Shown here piece by piece: positions 8,282 through 17,164 of a DNA stretch of 64,000 bases (positions are counted from its first letter, which is position 1; every line of letters begins with the position of its first letter). The DNA comes from Bacteroidota bacterium. Lineage in GTDB: Bacteria > Bacteroidota > Bacteroidia > UKL13-3. A program made the position numbers and the translations under genes. The stretch is from assembly GCA_947477885.1 (NCBI GenBank), contig CANJUD010000007.1, forward strand, positions 1 to 64,000, in the 5' to 3' direction. Below the pieces are notes generated by a model, which did no database searches, was not told the origin of the DNA, and saw only the letters and a program-made list of their open reading frames with translations.

Positions 8282-9388
8282 ATGGAAATTAATCATTACT
8301 TCCGACCCATTAATCCTGATGATTTGCCACAGGATGCTCATGGACAATCGTGGTTTACAAAAAGTCAATTATATATTGATATTATGCCTGGCCTCGATGG
8401 GGTTCAACTGGCTATAATAGGTTTCGATGATCGTGCTGCCGATAATGTGCGTAAAGAATTATATCGCCTATCACAAATATATCAAATAGAAATTGTTGAC
8501 TTGGGAAATATAATAACAACTGTTGACCCAGAAGATACAGAATTTGCAATCTCGCATGTGATGAGCTATTTGCAAGAACGCAAAGTAATTCCTATTTTCA
8601 TTAGTGCCGATAATCGCTGGGACTACGCCATCTACCGAGGGTTTGAAGACCAAGACCTGATGGTAACGATGGGTATGATAAGCCCCAATATAGATTTGGG
8701 AAAACACAGTCCGCTGAGTAAAATGGTGGTACATAAACCCAATTTTTTATTTAACTTAAGTTTACTTGCTTATCAAACATATATGACCGACCCGCTTGCT
8801 CTCGAAGCATTCCAGCATATGTATTTTGATGCATTTAGATTGGGTTGGGTTAATACCCATATGGAAGAAGTGGAGCCTGTACTTCGCAGTTGCGATATGC
8901 TAAGTTTGGATATGCGTTCTGTTCGGATGAGCGATGCTCCAGGAATTACCGATGGCTCGCCCAATGGATTGTTTGGCGATGAAGTATGTCGCCTTGCACG
9001 ATACGGTGGCATGGGTCAGAGCCTAAAAGTATTTATGCTGAATGGTATAAATATATCGAATGATATTAACAATCAAACTGCTAAACTTGCAGCACAAATT
9101 ATATGGTATGTGGTGGATGGATTTATGGCTCGTCACAGAGAAAATCCAGAAGAAAATCCCGATGATTTTTTCAAGTTTGTAATAGGTTTAAAAGACAATG
9201 CACACTCTATCAATTTCTACAAAAGCAAGCGTACTGAACGCTGGTGGATGGAAGTTCCCACACATGTAAACCGCCACACACACCATGGCCCGCATATGGT
9301 TCCCTGTTCTTACCAAGATTACCAGCAAGCATGTAAAGATGAAATTCCCGAAAGGTGGTGGAATATGTATCAGAAGTTTTTGGTATAG
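8282..9388 (+). CDS. Arginase/formiminoglutamase-fold protein with degenerate metal site
   Basis: 368 residues. It aligns by memory with the Bacteroidetes 'formimidoylglutamase' family: VQLAIIGFDDRAADNVRKELY at the N-terminus, FDAFRLGWV in the middle, SLDMRSVRMSDAPG, and the C-terminal RWWMEVP plus IPERWWNMYQ. True ureohydrolases bind two Mn ions through GGDHS, DAHxD and SxDxDxxDP motifs. Here the matching places read FISADNRWDY, ISPNIDLG and SLDMRSV, so most metal ligands are missing. Hydrolysis of formiminoglutamate or arginine is therefore doubtful; a binding or structural role is possible. No histidine-degradation gene is adjacent, although an isolated urocanase lies 1.6 kb further on. 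ATG 8282 is chosen because the longer frame begins inside the promoter box. Confidence 0.85.
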   Translation: MEINHYFRPINPDDLPQDAHGQSWFTKSQLYIDIMPGLDGVQLAIIGFDDRAADNVRKELYRLSQIYQIEIVDLGNIITTVDPEDTEFAISHVMSYLQERKVIPIFISADNRWDYAIYRGFEDQDLMVTMGMISPNIDLGKHSPLSKMVVHKPNFLFNLSLLAYQTYMTDPLALEAFQHMYFDAFRLGWVNTHMEEVEPVLRSCDMLSLDMRSVRMSDAPGITDGSPNGLFGDEVCRLARYGGMGQSLKVFMLNGINISNDINNQTAKLAAQIIWYVVDGFMARHRENPEENPDDFFKFVIGLKDNAHSINFYKSKRTERWWMEVPTHVNRHTHHGPHMVPCSYQDYQQACKDEIPERWWNMYQKFLV

Positions 9389-9471
9389 TATACCAATGTT
9401 GCATCCCCATCGGGTCTATAAATCACCATTATATATAATATACTTATAGGGTGAAAACAAATCCCGCTATA

Positions 9472-9499
9472 AATATTACAAATAATAAATTGTAATATT
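9472..9499. promoter_or_regulatory. Operator-like perfect dyad AATATTACAA-N8-TTGTAATATT
   Basis: Positions 9472-9481 and 9490-9499 are perfect 10-base inverted repeats. They end 4 bases before the -7 box at 9504-9511, so the dyad covers the expected -33 region. The geometry fits a homodimeric repressor site in front of the menaquinone genes. No regulator gene is adjacent. Confidence 0.45.
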
Positions 9500-9503
9500 C
9501 CAT

Positions 9504-9511
9504 TATTTTTG
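9504..9511 (+). promoter_or_regulatory. -7 promoter box (TATTTTTG) of the menaquinone gene pair
   Basis: A perfect TAnnTTTG match lies 13 bases before the ATG of the hot-dog thioesterase, directly downstream of the operator-like dyad. Confidence 0.55.
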
Positions 9512-9524
9512 CACCACCAAAATT

Positions 9525-9977
9525 ATGATTATACCCGCATTAACCCTGAGCAAACAATACACCCTAGCCGAGATAAACGACCGCTGCAAGAATACTTTGA
9601 ACGAGCACTTGGGCATGGAGTTTATTGAGTTGGGCGAGAATTTTTTAAAAGCCCGCATGCCTGTCGATCATCGCACTTGCCAGCCCTTGGGATTGTTGAA
9701 TGGTGGTGCTTCATTGGCATTGGCCGAGAGCACGGGAAGCATGGCTGCCAATTTATGTATCGATAGAGAAAAATATGTAGCCTTGGGTTTGGACATTAAT
9801 GGCAATCATCTAAAATCAGTGAAGGGTGGCTGGGTATATGCGATTGCAACGCCGTTTCATATAGGCAAAAGCACGCAGGTGTGGCAGATAAGAATTGAAG
9901 ATGAAGAAGGAAACTTGGCTTGTATTTGCCGTTTAACAATGGCAGTGGTGGAAGTTCAAAAATTAAAAAATCCCTAA
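9525..9977 (+). CDS. Hot-dog fold thioesterase, probable 1,4-dihydroxy-2-naphthoyl-CoA thioesterase
   Basis: 150 residues, PaaI/MenI-type hot-dog thioesterase. The motif QPLGLLNGGASLALAESTGSMAAN (about 52-75) contains the H/N-GG and catalytic Glu/Asp context of the family, and VYAIATPFHIGKSTQVWQIRIEDEEGNLACICRLTM is the C-terminal hot-dog strand pair. Its stop is followed directly by the start of an isochorismate synthase gene, the first step of menaquinone synthesis. This makes DHNA-CoA hydrolysis, the step after MenB, the best guess. The function is inferred from context and a general PaaI-type thioesterase remains possible. Confidence 0.88.
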   Translation: MIIPALTLSKQYTLAEINDRCKNTLNEHLGMEFIELGENFLKARMPVDHRTCQPLGLLNGGASLALAESTGSMAANLCIDREKYVALGLDINGNHLKSVKGGWVYAIATPFHIGKSTQVWQIRIEDEEGNLACICRLTMAVVEVQKLKNP

Positions 9978-10955
9978 TTGGAACAGGAAGCTTTTATAGC
10001 AAGTCGCTTGCCCGGCAAGGAACCTGTATATTATCGTGGGCAAATAAATTATTCTGAAAACTATATATTTGCCAAAGATGCGACAGTATTTGTGGTGAAG
10101 CCTTTTCACTTGGATAGGGGATTATATATAATAAATAGATTAGAAGAAATTAATTCAAATGATTTTGCATACTATTATAATACAGATATTAGCATGCAAA
10201 ATTCTCAAGATGATTATCATACTGTTTTCCAAAATATATATAATGAAATATTATCAGATTCGGGATTGAAAAAAGTTGTTTTGTCTCGCACAAAAACTTT
10301 GGATAGACCAGATGATTTGATCAACTATTATCATACTTTGTGCGAAAAATTTCCAAATTGTTTTGTCAATTTATTTTCGAGCAAAGCCACAGGAACATGG
10401 ATAGGTGCGAGTCCTGAGGTTTTATTTAAGATGGGAGAACACAGCTTAGAAACTATGGCTTTGGCAGGAACCAAGAATAAGCAAACAGAAAACTGGGGAA
10501 ACAAAGAACAAGACGAACAAAAATTTGTTGTGGATTATATCAAACATTTTTTTGAAAATTTGAATCTGGACTATGATATAAAACATGAGTATTTACATAT
10601 GGGGAACATCGAGCACTTACTTACGAAATTTTCTGTAAAAAACAACATGCAAATTTGGAATTACCTTCCCGAGCTATTAAACAATTTTGCTCCAACACCT
10701 GCGGTATGCGGGTACCCCAAAGAGCAAGCTTACAACACTATTATACAAAACGAATTATATAAACGCGAATTATATACGGGTTTTTGGGGATATATAAACA
10801 ATGAAAAATCGGCAGATATATATGTAAATCTTCGTTGTGCCCAGGTATCAGAAAAAGAAATTATATATTATGCTGGAGGTGGGATAAATGAAGGTTCTGA
10901 GGTGCAGCAGGAGTGGGGTGAGACGGAAATGAAGATTGGACTACTAAATTTTTAA
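9978..10955 (+). CDS. menF: Isochorismate synthase / chorismate-binding enzyme
   Basis: 325 residues, a short member of the chorismate-utilising family. Recognisable are KKVVLSR (97-103, with the general-base Lys of MenF/EntC), TGTWIGASPEVLFKM near 137-150, the METMALAGTK-type strand (LETMALAGTKN), and the metal-binding C-terminus YYAGGGINEGSEVQQEWGETEMKI. It converts chorismate to isochorismate for menaquinone. The neighbouring hot-dog thioesterase supports menaquinone over siderophore synthesis. Translation starts at a TTG placed immediately after the upstream TAA, so the genes are coupled. The N-terminal half is shorter than in E. coli MenF (about 430), which is common in Bacteroidetes. 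Confidence 0.9.
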   Translation: MEQEAFIASRLPGKEPVYYRGQINYSENYIFAKDATVFVVKPFHLDRGLYIINRLEEINSNDFAYYYNTDISMQNSQDDYHTVFQNIYNEILSDSGLKKVVLSRTKTLDRPDDLINYYHTLCEKFPNCFVNLFSSKATGTWIGASPEVLFKMGEHSLETMALAGTKNKQTENWGNKEQDEQKFVVDYIKHFFENLNLDYDIKHEYLHMGNIEHLLTKFSVKNNMQIWNYLPELLNNFAPTPAVCGYPKEQAYNTIIQNELYKRELYTGFWGYINNEKSADIYVNLRCAQVSEKEIIYYAGGGINEGSEVQQEWGETEMKIGLLNF

Positions 10956-10994
10956 TCGCTTCCTTTAATCGCCCCTTTTTGATATATTATATTA

Positions 10995-12656
10995 CTATTT
11001 CAACCGTTCTTTCAAATCCAACCGATGCTTTCTCGCTGTATCAATAGCTATATCATATCCCGCATCGGCATGGCGTATCACACCCATTGCAGGGTCATTC
11101 TGTAATACACGTTTCAGGCGGACTTCGGCTTCGGGTGTGCCATCGGCCACTATTACCATACCTGCGTGTATACTATAGCCCATGCCTACACCTCCGCCAT
11201 GGTGAAGGCTTACCCAACTTGCCCCGCCTGCAGTATTTATAAGTGAATTTAATACTGGCCAATCGGCTACTGCATCGCTGCCATCCATCATCGCTTCTGT
11301 TTCTCTATTGGGACTTGCCACACTTCCTGTATCCAAATGATCACGACCAATTACAATAGGTGCTTTTACTTTTCCGGTGCGAACTAATTCATTAAATGCC
11401 AATCCTGCTTTTTCTCTTTCACCTTGCCCTAACCAACATATACGAGCAGGTAAACCTTGAAATGCAATACGTTCTCTTGCCATTTTCATCCAGCGTTGCA
11501 GTCCTTCGTTTTCGGGGAACATTTCCATGATTACTTTATCAGTTGTATATATATCTTCGGGGTCTCCGCTTAGTGCCACCCAACGGAATGGACCTTTGCC
11601 TTCGCAAAAAAGTGGACGTATATATGCAGGCACAAACCCTGGAAAATCAAATGCATTTTTTACACCTCCTTCCAAGGCACGTGCACGCAAATTATTTCCA
11701 TAATCGAAAGTTACTGCTCCGCGTTTTTGTAATTCGAGCATCAGCTCCACATGATGGGCCATGGTTTTATAGGAGAGCTTTGTATATTCATCGGGATTGG
11801 TGCGACGTAAATTGTCTGCAACTTCTTCTGGCAAGCCTTGTGGGTAATAACCCACCAATGGATCGTGGGCACTGGTTTGGTCGGTGAGTAAATCGGGTGT
11901 GATATTGCGTTCTATCATACGCTCGAGCAAATCAACAGCATTACAACAAACGCCCAATGATATAGCTTCGCCCAAACTTTTATATCTCACTGCCAAATCA
12001 ATTGCTTCGTCAATACTCATACACATCATGTCGAGGTAACGAGTTTCCAAACGTTTTTTGATACGCCATTGTACTACATCGGCAGCCAAACAAACACCAC
12101 CATTCATAGTAACCGCAAGTGGCTGAGCACCGCCCATACCGCCGAGTCCGGCAGTTACGGTTACGGTATTTTTTAGTGTTCCGTTAAAATGTTGTCTCGC
12201 TGCTTCGCCAAAAGTTTCATAAGTTCCCTGCACAATTCCTTGCGAACCTATATATATCCAACTGCCCGCAGTCATTTGTCCGTACATCATTAACCCTTTT
12301 GCTTCAAGTTCACGGAAATGTTCCCACGTAGCCCATTTGGGAACGAGTTGCGAATTACTTATTAATACTCTCGGGGCATCTTTATGCGTAGGTAAAATTC
12401 CAACAGGTTTGCCACTTTGTATCAATAAAGTTTCATCATCATTCAAATCTTTCAGAGCTTTCACAATCAGGTCGAATGCTTCCCAATTTCTTGCTGCTTT
12501 TCCCAGTCCACCATATACAATCAAATCCTCGGGACGCTCGGCCACCTCAGGGTCTAGGTTATTGCATAGCATACGCAGGGCAGCTTCCTGTATCCAGCCT
12601 TTGCACTGTAGTGTGGTGCCTGTATTTGCTTTGATGTGTTTGTGTATGGTGTCCAT
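10995..12656 (-). CDS. hutU: Urocanate hydratase (urocanase)
   Basis: 553 residues, the normal length. Landmarks: [15 protein letters not shown] near 48-62, the NAD-binding segment [13 protein letters not shown] (168-180), [15 protein letters not shown] with the family's active-site-region Cys near 408, [18 protein letters not shown] and the C-terminal [25 protein letters not shown]. It converts urocanate to imidazolonepropionate using tightly bound NAD+ in histidine breakdown. No hutH or hutI gene lies within the window, so the pathway genes are dispersed. It converges on the isochorismate synthase gene and is divergent from a T9SS gene. Confidence 0.98.
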   Translation of the reverse strand: MDTIHKHIKANTGTTLQCKGWIQEAALRMLCNNLDPEVAERPEDLIVYGGLGKAARNWEAFDLIVKALKDLNDDETLLIQSGKPVGILPTHKDAPRVLISNSQLVPKWATWEHFRELEAKGLMMYGQMTAGSWIYIGSQGIVQGTYETFGEAARQHFNGTLKNTVTVTAGLGGMGGAQPLAVTMNGGVCLAADVVQWRIKKRLETRYLDMMCMSIDEAIDLAVRYKSLGEAISLGVCCNAVDLLERMIERNITPDLLTDQTSAHDPLVGYYPQGLPEEVADNLRRTNPDEYTKLSYKTMAHHVELMLELQKRGAVTFDYGNNLRARALEGGVKNAFDFPGFVPAYIRPLFCEGKGPFRWVALSGDPEDIYTTDKVIMEMFPENEGLQRWMKMARERIAFQGLPARICWLGQGEREKAGLAFNELVRTGKVKAPIVIGRDHLDTGSVASPNRETEAMMDGSDAVADWPVLNSLINTAGGASWVSLHHGGGVGMGYSIHAGMVIVADGTPEAEVRLKRVLQNDPAMGVIRHADAGYDIAIDTARKHRLDLKERLK

Positions 12657-12728
12657 TATATAACGATTTAGTGGTGCAAAAATACCTTTAATTACTATAT
12701 ATAATAGATTATTTTTCTACCTGTTTGC

Positions 12729-12791
12729 CACCCTGAGCGGAGGCAATGTCACCCTGAGCGAAGTCGAAGGGTGACTGCGCTCAGGGTGACA
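12729..12791. repeat. Palindromic intergenic repeat (CACCCTGAGCG type)
   Basis: TGTCACCCTGAGCG (12747-12760) and CGCTCAGGGTGACA (12778-12791) form a perfect 14-bp inverted repeat. Inside it is a second complementary pair (CCCT...AGGG) around GAGCGAAGTCGA. A further CACCCTGAGCGG copy lies at 12729-12740. It sits between divergent hutU and a T9SS gene. Elements of this sequence are, from memory, common between genes in Bacteroidetes. Confidence 0.85.
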
Positions 12792-12842
12792 GATTGTTGT
12801 TTTAAAAGCTAGATGCTACATTTGTTTTTAAATTATACATTT

Positions 12843-13751
12843 ATGAAAAACACGATTCTCAAAACTATTATACTTTTTTTGCTGACGATTCCTTTTCAAA
12901 GCCATGCTCAGAAATATAGGAAGATGTTGGGGGATAGTAGTGTGTGGTATGAGGTTTATGTATTTGAGGGGGCCGGTACAACTTTGCATTTAGTATATGG
13001 AGATTCAACAGTTGGAGGAATTCATTACAAAATGTTGTTTTCAGAGGGAAATTCTAATATTTCGGCTTTTTTAAGAGAAGACACCTTAGCACAAAAAATA
13101 TACTTAAAAAGAATTGATAGTTCAAATTTGCCAGAGAAAGTATTATATGACTTCAGCAAGAAAGTTGGAGACTCAATTAATATTGGATATGTCTATGGAG
13201 GTCTTTTAAGGATTGAAGATATGGACACAGGATATATAGTTGATTCTATTAAAACGCGTCCTATACTTTCAGATAGTTTACGATATTTTTATGGTCATAG
13301 TTTGGCACATCATAAAAACGCAGTTCAATGGATTGAAAGTGTGGGTAATCCATCAGGCCTGCTCAAAAGCATCTATAATTTTGATATCTGGAATTTCACA
13401 AGTTGCAAGTTTAGTGACGGTCTGCATCAATATAGATTACCTAAAGGCAATAGTCCTTTTGACAACTGGATTGATACATCTTGCTATATATATTATAGTA
13501 GTCTCACCCAAATTGAAAACAATAACTTCTCCATCTACCCCAACCCCTTCACCAACCAACTAACTATAGAAGGAAAACCACTCCAAAACTGCAAAGCAGA
13601 AGTATATGATATAACAGGAAAATTATTGGAAACTATTATAATAAACGGGAATGGAATTAGTTTCAATAACTATTATAATGGTTTGGTTTTAATTAGGATT
13701 TTCGATAGGCGGGGAAATGTGGTTGGGGTGGTGAAGGGAGTGAAGTTGTAG
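12843..13751 (+). CDS. Small secreted protein with T9SS type A sorting domain
   Basis: 302 residues from ATG 12843, where a clear signal peptide begins (MKNTILKTIILFLLTIPFQSHAQ). The mature part has no domain I recognise; it contains a DSTVGGIHYKML-like segment often seen in Bacteroidetes secreted proteins that measure elapsed text or time properties, and it is rich in aromatic beta strands. The C-terminus (FSIYPNPFTNQLTIEGKPL ... VYDITGKLLET ... GLVLIRIFDRRGNVV) is a standard T9SS type A sorting signal. Cargo function is unknown. Confidence 0.82.
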   Translation: MKNTILKTIILFLLTIPFQSHAQKYRKMLGDSSVWYEVYVFEGAGTTLHLVYGDSTVGGIHYKMLFSEGNSNISAFLREDTLAQKIYLKRIDSSNLPEKVLYDFSKKVGDSINIGYVYGGLLRIEDMDTGYIVDSIKTRPILSDSLRYFYGHSLAHHKNAVQWIESVGNPSGLLKSIYNFDIWNFTSCKFSDGLHQYRLPKGNSPFDNWIDTSCYIYYSSLTQIENNNFSIYPNPFTNQLTIEGKPLQNCKAEVYDITGKLLETIIINGNGISFNNYYNGLVLIRIFDRRGNVVGVVKGVKL

Positions 13752-13763
13752 GAGTATTGCTAC

Positions 13764-13792
13764 ATGGTTGGGTTGGTGTCCCCACCAACCAT
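13764..13792. terminator. GC-rich hairpin between convergent genes, repeat-like
   Basis: ATGGTTGG (13764-13771) pairs with CCAACCAT (13785-13792), or alternatively GGTTGGTG (13771-13778) pairs with CACCAACC (13783-13790). It lies between the stops of the T9SS gene and the FKBP gene and could end transcription from both sides, although no T tract follows. The TTGGTTGG/CCAACCA arms resemble those of the dispersed palindromes. Confidence 0.45.
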
Positions 13793-13806
13793 ATAGAGCC
13801 ACCACC

Positions 13807-14265
13807 CTAATTCAAATCCACCAATTCCACCTCAAATTGCAAAACAGAATTTGGAGGAATTGAACCTTGACCAGCAGTGCCGTAAGCCAGCACGGAAGGA
13901 ATAAACAATCTAGCTTTCTCCCCTTTTTTCATCAATGCAATTCCTTCATCCCACCCACCTATAACACTGCCCGCACCTATAACAAAACTAAAGGGTGAGT
14001 TTTTGTTTGTATTTTGATCAAACACCGTTTCGTCCATCAACTTGCCTGTGTAACAAACTGATGCCACAGCTCCTAGTTTTGCTTGTGTGCCATTGGTGGG
14101 CGAGGTAATTATATAATATAGTCCATCGTAAGTTTTGGTGGCAACTATATTGTTTTTAGCGAGGTAGTCTTTGATGATTTTATCATCTTTTTCATTCTGT
14201 TGATTGGCCTTGTTACACTGCACAAAAAACAATGACGCAATAGCTATTATATATATTGGTTTCAT
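13807..14265 (-). CDS. FKBP-type peptidyl-prolyl cis-trans isomerase, probable lipoprotein
   Basis: 152 residues. The N-terminus MKPIYIIAIASLFFVQC is a lipoprotein signal with the modified Cys at about residue 17. The FKBP domain follows: GAVASVCYTGKLMDETVFDQN, PFSFVIGAGSVIGGWDEGIALMKKGEKARLFIPSVLAYG and a C-terminal IPPNSVLQFEVELVDL strand, all hallmark segments. It should catalyse prolyl isomerisation of exported proteins in the periplasm or at a membrane face. It lies 41 bases downstream of an M16 peptidase gene on the same strand. Confidence 0.95.
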   Translation of the reverse strand: MKPIYIIAIASLFFVQCNKANQQNEKDDKIIKDYLAKNNIVATKTYDGLYYIITSPTNGTQAKLGAVASVCYTGKLMDETVFDQNTNKNSPFSFVIGAGSVIGGWDEGIALMKKGEKARLFIPSVLAYGTAGQGSIPPNSVLQFEVELVDLN

Positions 14266-14306
14266 GATACAAATATAAGGTTTATTTTGATTTTTATATA
14301 ACGTTA

Positions 14307-15551
14307 TTATTTATCGTTTTTGGGCACATAGCTTAAACTACACAAATGCTTGCTATCCCAAATTTCATTGGCCATATCCATGAGTTTGGAAGCTGTTGTT
14401 TTTTCAATTTCAGCAGCTACTTCTTTAAAGGTGGCCACCCGACCATTATCTAGCAAAGCGCTGGCAATCGCAGTAAGCACCGCAGATTTATTTTCTTCTG
14501 ACATTTGCATCTGCCCAATAAACTGCCGTTTGGAAGTGGCAAGTTGAAGCGTGCTCATCTTTTTGTTTTTGAATAGTTCAATTTCTTTATGTACCAGTTG
14601 TAAGCACCTATCAAAATTCTTTTGGTCAGTAGCAAAGGAAACTGTTGCCAATCCGGTATCTACAAATGATTGTACATCGGAATATATATTATAACAAAAA
14701 CCATATTTTTCTCTAATTCCCATATTCAATCGACTGTTCATTGCAGGGCCACCCAATATATTATTAAGTAAAATAACTTTATATTTATTGGGATGGTTAT
14801 TTTGATATGCTTTATAGCCCAACATACAATACATTTGGTGCAAATCTTTTTTAATTTCTTTGGCAAAAGGCTTGGCAGGCTTGGGTTTTATACGGGTAAT
14901 GGTATTTGCTTTATACGGAGAATTATTTATATATTTAGAGCAAATTGTTTTCACTTTTTCAAATGGCAAACTTCCCACAGTAGCAAACACCATATTGGTA
15001 TTGTGGTAACTTCTTTTCACAAATTTTTGCAGATTTTTGCTGTTGAAACTATTCAATGATTCTATAGAGCCCAATATATTATTTCCCAATGAATGGTCTT
15101 TATAATACACTTCTAAAAAATCATCATATAAGCTTTCATCGGGATTATCTTGGTACATGGTAATCTCATCGGCCACCACATTGCGTTCTTTTACCAATTC
15201 AATTTCGGGGAAAGTAGAGTTATACGTAATATCACAAATCAATTCCACTGCTCGTTCAAAAAACTGCTGCGGGAATGAGCTGTATATACAAGTTTTTTCT
15301 TTGCTGGTATAGGCGTTTAGCTCTGCTCCTACATTGTCCATGCGATTGAGTATATGGTGCGATTTGCGTTTTTTTGTTCCTTTAAAAAGCATGTGCTCAA
15401 TAAAATGTGCAAGCCCAACTTCACCCTCCTGCTCATCGCGTGAGCCGCAGTTGATAAAGAAACCACAGTGGGCTATTGCACTCCCACTAATTTGATGATG
15501 AAGCAATCGTACGCCATTGTCATATTCGTGTATATATATATTTTCGTCCAT
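14307..15551 (-). CDS. M16 family zinc metallopeptidase
   Basis: 414 residues, the size of a single PqqL/MPP-beta-like unit. The inverted zinc motif HFIEH is at 49-53 with the third ligand Glu near 129 (VVADEI), and ELNAYTSKEKTCIYSSF is the conserved substrate-binding segment. The second half has the non-catalytic M16_C domain (GPAMNSRLNMGIREKYGFCYNIYS). No signal peptide is visible, so it is probably cytosolic. Together with the downstream FKBP gene and the upstream GHL10 gene (14 bases before) it may form a transcription unit. Confidence 0.95.
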   Translation of the reverse strand: MDENIYIHEYDNGVRLLHHQISGSAIAHCGFFINCGSRDEQEGEVGLAHFIEHMLFKGTKKRKSHHILNRMDNVGAELNAYTSKEKTCIYSSFPQQFFERAVELICDITYNSTFPEIELVKERNVVADEITMYQDNPDESLYDDFLEVYYKDHSLGNNILGSIESLNSFNSKNLQKFVKRSYHNTNMVFATVGSLPFEKVKTICSKYINNSPYKANTITRIKPKPAKPFAKEIKKDLHQMYCMLGYKAYQNNHPNKYKVILLNNILGGPAMNSRLNMGIREKYGFCYNIYSDVQSFVDTGLATVSFATDQKNFDRCLQLVHKEIELFKNKKMSTLQLATSKRQFIGQMQMSEENKSAVLTAIASALLDNGRVATFKEVAAEIEKTTASKLMDMANEIWDSKHLCSLSYVPKNDK

Positions 15552-15565
15552 CTTTTATCTCGTCA

Positions 15566-17038
15566 TTATATTATCGTTGCAGTCTCGCTCTCGTTGCCGA
15601 ATTTATCTACATACTTAATGGTATACTTCGAGATTGCCTTGTTTTTCTCAATAAAATCTACTTTTATATTTTTGTCAGCTGCAATTACTTTATATAATAA
15701 ATTATTATTATATATAACAATATACCGTAAACTTTTTATTGTAATAGTATCTAAATCCAACTGTATTGTTTGGGTATTGCTATCATAAATTTTAATTTTA
15801 GGTGCTGGAATTTTAGTTTTTGAAACACCCTCTTTTAAAGGAGCTAAACAACGTACACTATAATAATTCAACCGCAACGAATCCATAATATGATGCGGGT
15901 TTTTCATCATAGAATTGGTATTATAATATATACTTCCTTGCACATTATCGTGATTCCGCAATATTTTTACCTGATTACATATTTGAGATGAATTGCACCA
16001 TGACGGTGTTTTTTCGAATAGGCGATACGATGCATGGCCAACATATATTTGCTTGCCATAACTATGGTCGTTCCACCACTGTGTTAGGGTATAATAATCG
16101 CAAACACGATTGCCTGTTTCCCAGTACAATTGCGGGGCAGCATAATCAATCCAATCATTTTTTAACCACTTTAATATATCGGCATATAAATCATCGTAAT
16201 TGGTACAGCCTGCACGCGTAGCCGATCCTTCAGCATCTATATGCTTGTTTCTCCACACACCAAATGGACTTACCCCAAATCTTATATAGGGTTTTTCTTT
16301 ATTAATGGCTTCATGCAAAAGATGTATCACGGTGTCCACATTCTGCCTACGCCAGCCATCAAGTTTCATTCCGTTATTATATATATTATATGTTTTTAAG
16401 TCGGGGAATGGTTTTCCTGGAATTTTATAAGGATAGAAATAATCGTCTAAATGTACCCCGTCTATATCATATTTCTTTACCACGTCCATTACAATTTCTT
16501 TTATATAAGTCCACACCTCTGGAATGCCAGGGTTGAATAATTTTATATTGCCATAGGTTATAAACCATTCTGGTTTTAGTTTGGTGATATGCGATATATC
16601 AGTATGGTCGTTATGTATATTGATGATGGCCCGATATGGATTGAACCAAGCATGAAACTCCAAACCTTGGCGGTGGCATTCTTCAATCATAAATTTGAGT
16701 GGGTCATACCCTGGGTCTTTTCCTCTTACGCCTGTTAGATATGGGCTCCAAGATTCGTAGGGTGATGGATAAAACGCATCGGCACAGGGACGAATTTGCA
16801 CAAACAAGGCATTAAAACCCGCCTCTGAATACCTACTCACAATATTTTTAAATTCATTTTGTTGCTGTTCGGCAGTAAGTTTTTTGGACGACGGCCAATC
16901 AATATTTTCAACCGTTGCTACCCACGCTGCACGCATCTCTCGCTCACTATCCAAAAATTTTTGCGTGGTTTGTCCATTAACACTATTGCAAATGAATATA
17001 TATATAATAAGAGATAAAAGCTGAGCAAATGAAATCAT
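15566..17038 (-). CDS. Secreted glycoside hydrolase, GHL10/DUF187 family
   Basis: 490 residues. A signal peptide (MISFAQLLSLIIYIFICNSVNG) is followed by a TIM-barrel of the GHL10 ('glycosyl hydrolase-like 10', DUF187) family. Hallmarks are REMRAAWVATVENIDWPS, FNALFVQIRPCADAFYPS, GLEFHAWFNPYR, YDIDGVHLDDYFYPY with the catalytic-type Asp pair, and DWIDYAAPQLYWETG. Members act on polysaccharides, in some cases peptidoglycan-derived glycans, but the substrate here is unknown. ATG 17038 is preferred over the longer frame (17071) because a TATTTTTG promoter box lies between them and because the signal peptide then begins at the start. Confidence 0.9.
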   Translation of the reverse strand: MISFAQLLSLIIYIFICNSVNGQTTQKFLDSEREMRAAWVATVENIDWPSSKKLTAEQQQNEFKNIVSRYSEAGFNALFVQIRPCADAFYPSPYESWSPYLTGVRGKDPGYDPLKFMIEECHRQGLEFHAWFNPYRAIINIHNDHTDISHITKLKPEWFITYGNIKLFNPGIPEVWTYIKEIVMDVVKKYDIDGVHLDDYFYPYKIPGKPFPDLKTYNIYNNGMKLDGWRRQNVDTVIHLLHEAINKEKPYIRFGVSPFGVWRNKHIDAEGSATRAGCTNYDDLYADILKWLKNDWIDYAAPQLYWETGNRVCDYYTLTQWWNDHSYGKQIYVGHASYRLFEKTPSWCNSSQICNQVKILRNHDNVQGSIYYNTNSMMKNPHHIMDSLRLNYYSVRCLAPLKEGVSKTKIPAPKIKIYDSNTQTIQLDLDTITIKSLRYIVIYNNNLLYKVIAADKNIKVDFIEKNKAISKYTIKYVDKFGNESETATII

Positions 17039-17050
17039 ATAATTGTTGTG

Positions 17051-17058
17051 CAAAAATA
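17051..17058 (-). promoter_or_regulatory. -7 promoter box (TATTTTTG) of the GHL10 gene
   Basis: Minus-strand TATTTTTG, 12 bases before ATG 17038. It forms a divergent pair with the plus-strand box at 17124-17131. Confidence 0.55.
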
Positions 17059-17123
17059 GTGTTAATGACAATTGCTTTAAAGCTGTGGCGTATTTTATGT
17101 TTCAGAATGTTAACAACATTGTA

Positions 17124-17131
17124 TATTTTTG
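17124..17131 (+). promoter_or_regulatory. -7 promoter box (TATTTTTG) of the GEVED/PKD protein gene
   Basis: TATTTTTG lies 33 bases before ATG 17165. The longest frame opens at a TTG (17129) that is the end of this very box, so that start is rejected. Confidence 0.55.
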
Positions 17132-17164
17132 CAATCCTTTAACTATAAAGTAACAGACAGCCTG

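Noticed and set aside
17129-17164. Upstream TTG start of the large GEVED/PKD protein
   Set aside because: The TTG is the end of a TATTTTTG promoter box and the signal peptide begins at the ATG 17165.
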